Shown here: positions 33,714 to 38,508 of the stretch, piece by piece
Position numbering within the stretch: position 1 is the first letter of the stretch
Layout of the letters: each line of letters starts with the position of its first letter
Assembly (NCBI GenBank): GCA_913051785.1
Contig: CAJXCK010000011.1
Coordinates: 1 to 38,508 of the forward strand
Length of the DNA: 38,508 nt
Reading direction: 5' to 3'
Source of the DNA: an uncultured Gammaproteobacteria bacterium
GTDB lineage: Bacteria; Pseudomonadota; Gammaproteobacteria; Pseudomonadales; Azotimanducaceae
Translations under genes and position numbers: made by a program
Notes under the pieces: generated by a model
Seen by the model: the letters and a program-made list of their open reading frames with translations, nothing else
Told to the model about the DNA's origin: nothing
Databases searched by the model: none

Positions 33714-34643
33714 ATGATGAAATTCGGTGCGCAAGTAGGATGTTACAGGAACAAGTGGGACGATATAGCTAATGTGGTCGATGTCATGGAGAAGGGTGCT
33801 TGGGATAGTATCTGGTTCGCGGACCACTATATACCGCCACCGGGACGGAAAGAGGAAGAACACCTTACGGCGCATGAGGGGTACTCGGTTTCTGCCGCGG
33901 TGGCGGCTATGACGAAAAAGTTGAGAATAGGTCATCTTGTGCTTGGTAATACCTACAGAAACCCGGCCCTCGCGGCGAAAATGGCCGGCACAATTGACCA
34001 TATTTCTCATGGAAGATTTACGTTCTCGATAGGAGCAGCTTGGTTTAAGCGTGAGCATGAAGCCTACGGCTGGGAGTTTCCCTCGATGAAGGAGAGACAG
34101 GATCGCCTTGAGGAAGCATGCTCTCTAGTGCGTCAGTTATTCCGATCCAGCAATCCAGTCACCTTCCAGGGCGATTTTTATGTTTTGGATGACGCGCCGT
34201 TTTCTCCAGGCAGTTTTGACAAACCCATTCCAATAATGGTGGGAGGAACTGGTCCGAAACGTACTTTGCGTACCCTGGCGATGTATGGAGATATATTCAA
34301 TCTCGATGGTTGGGCCGGAGGTCCAATGACGAAGGACTATATGGACCATAAGTGGGGTATTTTGGAGAAACACTGTGAAGAAGTTGGTCGTAATATTACT
34401 GAGATAAGTAAAACGGTTCTGATGCCAACGTTGTTGTCTGATGATCAATCTAAAATCGATGCGATGATGAAAGGACGGCGGCTAGGAGAAGGTAGCGCGG
34501 TCGGATCAAAAAACTATGTAATCGATAGAGTCGGCGAGATCATAGAATCGGGAGTTGATGAAATAATGTTTGGCGGTCTGCAGACTGAGACTCCTGAAGA
34601 ATTTGAGCGATTTGAGAAAGAGGTCTTGGCGGCTTTTTCCTAG
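33714..34643 (+). CDS. LLM-class (luciferase-like) flavin/F420 oxidoreductase
   Basis: The 309-residue TIM-barrel protein has WDSIWFADHYIPPPG near residues 30-44, LRIGHLVLGNTYRNPALAAKMAGTIDHISHGRF, GAAWFKREHEAYGWEFPSMKERQDRLEEA and IPIMVGGTGPKRTLRTLAMYGDIFNL. This pattern is common in the F420-dependent subgroup of the LLM family, although FMN-dependent monooxygenases share much of it. It probably catalyses hydride transfer or monooxygenation in the cytoplasm. GGGAGGG lies immediately upstream of ATG 33714; a second ATG follows directly. It is 15 nt before the amidase gene, so the two are likely co-transcribed. Cofactor and substrate are open. Confidence 0.88.
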   Translation: MMKFGAQVGCYRNKWDDIANVVDVMEKGAWDSIWFADHYIPPPGRKEEEHLTAHEGYSVSAAVAAMTKKLRIGHLVLGNTYRNPALAAKMAGTIDHISHGRFTFSIGAAWFKREHEAYGWEFPSMKERQDRLEEACSLVRQLFRSSNPVTFQGDFYVLDDAPFSPGSFDKPIPIMVGGTGPKRTLRTLAMYGDIFNLDGWAGGPMTKDYMDHKWGILEKHCEEVGRNITEISKTVLMPTLLSDDQSKIDAMMKGRRLGEGSAVGSKNYVIDRVGEIIESGVDEIMFGGLQTETPEEFERFEKEVLAAFS

Positions 34644-34658
34644 CGTTGATTACTTGGG

Positions 34659-36047
34659 ATGTCAGTGAAGCTTAAAGACGATATAGCATTTAAGCCAGCC
34701 ACAGAATTAGCTCGCCACATTCGGCAAAAGGATTTTTCTTGTCGAGATCTACTCGAGCTGTATATCAGTCGTATAGAAAAATTTAATCCAATTCTAAACT
34801 GTGTCGTGACCACGAATTTTGACGACGCGCGTGCGCAAGCAGATCGAGCGGATGTGGAAGTGGGCGTTGGTAAAACTCTGGGCCCGCTTCATGGATTGCC
34901 GATCACAGTGAAGGATGCTTTGGAGACTGCGGGGATAAGATCTACGGGTGGCGCTAGAGAGTTGTTGGGTAATATTCCTGACCGAGACGCCCCAGTAGTA
35001 AGAGCTGTAAAAGACGCAGGCGCAATTATTATGGCAAAGACCAATCTTCCACGTTGGTCAGGAGATCTTCAAACCTTTAACGATATTTTTGGCACCACCA
35101 ACAACCCCTGGGACCCGGATCGGGTTCCAGGTGGTAGTTCAGGGGGAGCAGCTGCAGCTGTCGCTGCAGGACTTACGGCGTTTGAGATCGGGACTGATAT
35201 TGGAGGTTCTATCCGATATCCCTCATCCTTTTGCGGAGTGTTTGGGCATAAGCCAAGTTTCGGAATCGTACCGTCAAGGGGCTACCTTGACCATGAGTTT
35301 GGCGGGCTCAATGAAGCTGACGTAAACGTTGTCGGTCCGATAGCAAGATCCGCTGAAGACCTTGAGATGCTTCTGAACGTTATGCGCCGCAGAGACGCCG
35401 GCATGCAAGCCTCGCTTGAGCCTGCTCCACCTGCATTGGAGCAGATGCGTGTTGCCGTCTGGTTAAAAGACGATTTTTGTCCTGTAGAAAGAAAAGCCCT
35501 GGAAGTTATGGAAGCTGCTGTGGCACGACTTGAAAACTCCGGGATAAGGATAATCCATGATGCCAAGCCAGATCTTGACCCGGATGAGTCATTCGGGATT
35601 GGGAGTGCGCTGGTGTACGCGGCGGTCTCCCAATCACAGCCTGTGTCCTCAATTGGGGAGGGGTTGTCTCATCGAGCATGGTTAGATCTCGATGCAAAGA
35701 GAGAGAGGATTAGAAGTGAATGGACTGCCTTTTTCGAAGAATATGATGCAGTTCTGATGCCGATCAGCCCGGTCTCTCCATTCCGCCATAATCAGGATGG
35801 TAACTGGCAGACGAGGACTCTGATATCGGAGGGAGATCGAAGACCCTATGGTGACTTACTCAAATGGACGATACTGACTGGTATGGCATATTTACCCTCG
35901 ACGACACCGCCAATTGGACTGGATGAAGAAGGTTTGCCAGTGAGTTTGCAGATTGTGGGTAGGTTCGGCGGAGACCTCACAACTATTAGGCTTGCCCAGC
36001 GCCTCGCGGGATTAGGCGCTGGATACCAAAGGCCACCTCTACAATAA
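34659..36047 (+). CDS. amidase signature (AS) family hydrolase
   Basis: The 462-residue amidase has the complete Ser-cisSer-Lys triad: Lys85 in LPITVKDALETAG, Ser160 in PGGSSGGAAAAVAAG and Ser184 in GTDIGGSIRYPS. The length is normal for the family. AS enzymes hydrolyse amides or, less often, nitriles and carbamates in the cytoplasm; GatA activity is unlikely because no gatB or gatC is adjacent. The start ATG 34659 is 15 nt after the LLM stop with no strong ribosome site, which suggests coupling. Together with the oxidoreductase it could process a nitrogen-containing organic compound, but this is inference. Confidence 0.93.
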   Translation: MSVKLKDDIAFKPATELARHIRQKDFSCRDLLELYISRIEKFNPILNCVVTTNFDDARAQADRADVEVGVGKTLGPLHGLPITVKDALETAGIRSTGGARELLGNIPDRDAPVVRAVKDAGAIIMAKTNLPRWSGDLQTFNDIFGTTNNPWDPDRVPGGSSGGAAAAVAAGLTAFEIGTDIGGSIRYPSSFCGVFGHKPSFGIVPSRGYLDHEFGGLNEADVNVVGPIARSAEDLEMLLNVMRRRDAGMQASLEPAPPALEQMRVAVWLKDDFCPVERKALEVMEAAVARLENSGIRIIHDAKPDLDPDESFGIGSALVYAAVSQSQPVSSIGEGLSHRAWLDLDAKRERIRSEWTAFFEEYDAVLMPISPVSPFRHNQDGNWQTRTLISEGDRRPYGDLLKWTILTGMAYLPSTTPPIGLDEEGLPVSLQIVGRFGGDLTTIRLAQRLAGLGAGYQRPPLQ

Positions 36048-36056
36048 GCTCAAAAG

Positions 36057-36179
36057 AGCGACCTTGTTTTCGCAAGTTTCTGGGAAGAAAGCAGGAAAAG
36101 GACGGATATGGATCCAGTTAGTCAGGGAGCAATAGGGGCGACATTTGCGGTAGCCACTGTTCGTAGGAACAAGGTCGCT
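36057..36179. repeat. 12-bp perfect inverted repeat spanning a gene start
   Basis: AGCGACCTTGTT at 36057-36068 is repeated in inverted form as AACAAGGTCGCT at 36168-36179. The pair encloses the ribosome site and the first 20 codons of the YdjM-like gene. It may be chance, as about one such pair per several windows is expected. Confidence 0.4.
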
Positions 36180-37112
36180 TCGATAGCATTGATCGGGGCC
36201 TTGGCAGGATTGGCACCAGATGTCGATGTATTTTTTCAATCTGCGTCGGATCCTTTGCTTTTTCTAGAGTATCACCGTCAATTCACTCACTCGCTGCTCT
36301 TTATCCCATTTGGGGCTCTAATTGTTGCTCTCTTGGCGAGGGTTTTACTCAGACCAGATCTTGATTGGCGAACGATTTATTTAAGCGCGCTAGCGGGTTA
36401 CGCAACTCATGGGTTGTTAGATTCTTTTACTTCGTATGGCACCCAACTGTTCTGGCCCTTCAGCGACTACCGAGTGGCCTGGGACAATATTTCGATAGTG
36501 GACCCTCTCTTCACTTTACCTCTTCTGGTGACAATATTAATTGCAATACAACGCCGGTCTAATTTCTTCGGTGTGATTGGTATGGCTTGGGCATCAGCGT
36601 ATTTACTTTTCGGCTTTTCTCAATATAACCGGGCGATAGATCTGGCAGGGTCACTTGCAGAGAGTCGTGGGCATGAAATTCAACGATTGGACGCAAAACC
36701 GAGTTTTGGTAACTCATTGCTTTTCAAGACTATCTACGAGAGTAATGGTTTCTATTACGTAGACTCAATACGAGTAGGTTTTGATGTGTTGATTTGTGAA
36801 GGTACTAGCATCGAAAAATTGAATTTAGATACAAGCTTCCCTGGCCTTGATCTCGGCAGCAGACAATTCCTAGATGTAGAACGATTTCGCTGGTTTTCAG
36901 ATAATTACCTAGCAGTCGATTCAAAAAACCGAATTTTTGATATGCGATATAGCATGCTTCCCAATGAAATCGATCCGATGTGGGGAATTACGCTGGATTT
37001 GAAAAATCCCTCGGAACACGTTCAGTGGTGGACTGATCGCTCGTTAACTAGCGATGAAAGGAGTAGGTTTTCTGACTTGCTTACCAAAGAGAGTTGTCCT
37101 AACCAGAAATAA
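36108..37112 (+). CDS. YdjM/DUF457-like membrane-bound metal-dependent hydrolase
   Basis: The 334-residue membrane protein has the family N-terminus: MDPVSQGAIGATFA, then GLAPDVDVF (Asp38, Asp40) and YHRQFTHSLLF (His56, His61), which are the proposed metal ligands. At least four hydrophobic segments follow (about 62-82, 88-105, 133-147 and 155-170). The C-terminal 150 residues form a soluble domain without a recognised fold. In Escherichia coli the relative YdjM is an SOS-regulated inner-membrane protein of unknown role; no LexA box is visible here. AAAAGGA lies before ATG 36108. The stop codon abuts the terminator hairpin. Confidence 0.85.
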   Translation: MDPVSQGAIGATFAVATVRRNKVASIALIGALAGLAPDVDVFFQSASDPLLFLEYHRQFTHSLLFIPFGALIVALLARVLLRPDLDWRTIYLSALAGYATHGLLDSFTSYGTQLFWPFSDYRVAWDNISIVDPLFTLPLLVTILIAIQRRSNFFGVIGMAWASAYLLFGFSQYNRAIDLAGSLAESRGHEIQRLDAKPSFGNSLLFKTIYESNGFYYVDSIRVGFDVLICEGTSIEKLNLDTSFPGLDLGSRQFLDVERFRWFSDNYLAVDSKNRIFDMRYSMLPNEIDPMWGITLDLKNPSEHVQWWTDRSLTSDERSRFSDLLTKESCPNQK

Positions 37113-37139
37113 AAAGGGCATCCAGCTGGATGCCCTTTT
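37112..37139. terminator. bidirectional rho-independent terminator
   Basis: This is a perfect 28-nt palindrome: a GGGCATCC stem around a short AGCT centre, flanked by AAAA on one side and TTTT on the other. It can terminate the plus transcript of the YdjM-like gene (its stop overlaps the first bases) and the minus transcript of the proteorhodopsin gene, which ends 27 nt away. Confidence 0.92.
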
Positions 37140-37166
37140 ATTCGAAAAAGACCTAATTAATAGGGC

Positions 37167-37856
37167 TTAAGCGTTTCCAGTAGCCGCGTCAGAAGTCGCA
37201 GCTGACCAGATTACTACGCCAAATGCGATCTTATTAACGAAGTCCGCAAGGTTGTATATGACGTTGAGTGCTTCAGGGCTTCCGCCGTCACCAATCCCTA
37301 GGAAGTAGCCGATTGGGTAGATAGCCCAACCTACTGAAACGATCCACTTAAGGGCATTATAGGCCTTTTGGCTCGCGGCATTTCCGCTAGCAGCGTTTAC
37401 CTTGCTTGCCTCACCAGCGAAGATCTCGTACAGGATATAAACCCAAGCCAGAACCCCTAGGATCCCGAAGATCATCGCGTTTGCAATTCCAGCCTCGCCA
37501 ACAAACCCGAAGATAAGCATCGCAATCGATGCGATCATCAGCTTCCAGAAGAGACCAGCACTAACAACCGTGATGGCTGCCAGAATCAGATAAAATTCTA
37601 CAAACTGGAGCGGTACGGTGAGAAGCCAGTCAACATACCTGAAGACTAGAGGGGATTGCCCTGTTTCTATCCAAACACCTCGCATGTAGAAGTAGTGGAT
37701 TGCAGCGATACCAGTAACCATCGCAGCAACCGTCAATGAAGTTTTCCACTTGCCAACCGCTCTATCGCGCTCAACCGTGAAAAAGTATGTCGCAGCTACC
37801 ATCGCTGCGGAAATTATCCAGAAGGTTACACCTACTAAATCGTTTGGATCTAACAT
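37167..37856 (-). CDS. proteorhodopsin, blue-absorbing type proton pump
   Basis: The 229-residue protein has seven helices and the proteorhodopsin hallmarks: His54 (IHYFYMRG), Asp76 as proton acceptor (RYVDWLLT), Glu87 as donor (FVEFYL), Asp205 and the retinal lysine Lys209 (NLADFVNKIAFG). In usual numbering these are H75, D97, E108, D227 and K231. Gln84 corresponds to position 105, where Leu gives green and Gln gives blue absorption, so a blue-tuned outward proton pump is expected. Unlike many homologues there is no N-terminal signal peptide; the protein starts just before helix A. GGGAG and GAGAGG precede the ATG. No carotenoid or retinal synthesis gene is nearby. Confidence 0.97.
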   Translation of the reverse strand: MLDPNDLVGVTFWIISAAMVAATYFFTVERDRAVGKWKTSLTVAAMVTGIAAIHYFYMRGVWIETGQSPLVFRYVDWLLTVPLQFVEFYLILAAITVVSAGLFWKLMIASIAMLIFGFVGEAGIANAMIFGILGVLAWVYILYEIFAGEASKVNAASGNAASQKAYNALKWIVSVGWAIYPIGYFLGIGDGGSPEALNVIYNLADFVNKIAFGVVIWSAATSDAATGNA

Positions 37857-37912
37857 CCTCTCTTTCTCCCTTTTCTAGTTTAAAGTCCAAAGACAAAACC
37901 TTGACTGAAGAT

Positions 37913-37932
37913 TTCTCCCGAGTCTCGGAGAA
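37913..37932. promoter_or_regulatory. dyad in the proteorhodopsin/GMC divergent promoter region
   Basis: TTCTCC and GGAGAA flank an 8-nt centre, and an inner odd palindrome CCGAG-T-CTCGG overlaps it (37918-37928). It lies 57 nt upstream of the proteorhodopsin start, in the 200-nt gap shared with the GMC oxidoreductase gene. It could be an operator; no binding protein can be named. Confidence 0.3.
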
Positions 37933-38056
37933 GTCTATTAACGACCCCTCACCGGATTATCGTAGCCTAGCTTTCGGGAAATAAAAAGCAGTTAAACTCG
38001 GAAATTACACCCATTTTTTTGTTATGTTTTTGGTTAAGACTTTAGGAAAAAACGAT

Positions 38057-38508
38057 ATGCAGAATGAGTTCGACTACATAATTGTGGGAGCCGGAAGCGC
38101 AGGATGTGTCCTCGCGAATAGATTGTCCGAATCCAGAGATAACTCAGTTCTCCTTTTGGAAGCCGGTGGGGTCGATAAGAATTTCTTCATCCACATGCCG
38201 GCAGGCTATTCACAATTAGTACCTAAAGCCAGCAAGGTGAATTACGGGTTTGAAACTGAACCTGAAGAACGCATGAGTGGTCGTCGAATGTATTGGCCAA
38301 GGGGAAAAGGTTGGGGTGGCTCCTCTTCGATTAATGCGATGGTCTATATACGGGGCCATGCGGCAGACTACGATCGATGGCAGCAGATGGGGAATCCTGG
38401 ATGGTCTTACGAGCATGTTCTGCCGTACTTCAAGAAAGCTGAGAGTTTCGCGGGTGATGGAGACCCAGAGTTTCACGGCTCAGAAGGCCCGCTTTCAGTC
38501 AAAAAATC
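38057..38508 (+). CDS. GMC-family FAD oxidoreductase, 3' end cut by the window edge
   Basis: The reading frame is open from ATG 38057 to the edge (150 codons). The N-terminus is the FAD-binding YIIVGAGSAGCVLANRLSE with LLLEAGG, followed by the GMC signature region WPRGKGWGGSSSINAMVYIRGHAADYD and the NPGWSYEHVLPYFKKAE segment. Choline, alcohol and polyethylene-glycol dehydrogenases share this pattern, so the substrate is an alcohol of unknown kind. TAGGA lies about 10 nt upstream of the ATG. It is divergent from proteorhodopsin and about three quarters of the gene lies outside the window. Confidence 0.93.
   Translation, partial: MQNEFDYIIVGAGSAGCVLANRLSESRDNSVLLLEAGGVDKNFFIHMPAGYSQLVPKASKVNYGFETEPEERMSGRRMYWPRGKGWGGSSSINAMVYIRGHAADYDRWQQMGNPGWSYEHVLPYFKKAESFAGDGDPEFHGSEGPLSVKK

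Noticed and set aside
34659-36047. Glutamyl-tRNA amidotransferase subunit A
   Set aside because: It shares the amidase signature, but there is no gatB or gatC beside it, and AS-family catabolic amidases look alike.

Overview
The window is a gene-dense stretch (34 complete and 2 edge-truncated protein genes, no RNA genes) from what looks like a marine, light-exploiting Gammaproteobacterium. The best clue is a proteorhodopsin at 37167-37856 with the blue-tuning glutamine, together with intermediate base composition, secreted sulfatases and a very high load of small-molecule catabolic enzymes. Oligotrophic lineages of the SAR92, OM60 or OM182 kind would fit, but no phylogenetic marker gene is present, so this placement is inference.

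Layout. 1-1548 (minus): a GST-like protein cut by the left edge, with a nitroreductase upstream of it. 1816-4885 (plus): a secreted protein of unknown function, an epoxide hydrolase and a beta-propeller-like lipoprotein. 5014-15386 (minus, about 10 kb): in transcription order a GST-like protein, a glyoxalase-like protein, a GST, an exported sulfatase, a GPH-type sugar:cation symporter, a phytanoyl-CoA-dioxygenase-like enzyme and two overlapping halves of a type I ABC exporter. 15558-16568 (plus): one amidohydrolase standing alone. 16584-20856 (minus): a PQQ-type sugar dehydrogenase, a fatty-acid-hydroxylase/sterol-desaturase, an aldo/keto reductase and a second large GST-like protein. 21066-27400 (plus): a tight catabolic run of membrane protein, haloalkane-dehalogenase-like hydrolase, Ddn-like reductase, epoxide hydrolase, SDR, VOC protein and class III CoA-transferase. 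It converges with a DUF1330 gene so closely that the stop codons share bases. 28015-30566 (plus): O-acetylhomoserine sulfhydrylase, a MAPEG protein and a dienelactone hydrolase. 30588-33201 (minus): a second sulfatase followed by an SDR. 33202-33713: the only long non-coding gap, holding a striking set of inverted repeats. 33714-37112 (plus): LLM-type oxidoreductase, amidase and a YdjM-like membrane protein. 37167-37856 (minus): proteorhodopsin, divergent from a GMC oxidoreductase cut by the right edge.

How the genes may work together. The recurrent themes are hydrolysis (sulfatases, epoxide hydrolases, dehalogenase-like, amidase, dienelactone hydrolase), redox steps (SDRs, AKR, nitroreductase, LLM, Ddn-like, PhyH, GMC), glutathione chemistry (four GST-like proteins plus MAPEG) and CoA-ester chemistry (CaiB-type transferase beside a methylmalonyl-CoA-epimerase-like VOC protein). 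This looks like a chromosomal island for dissolved organic compounds, perhaps sulfated, epoxidised or halogenated molecules, with proteorhodopsin as an energy supplement. The actual substrates cannot be read from the sequence. I see no transposase, integrase, phage gene, CRISPR array, tRNA or rRNA.
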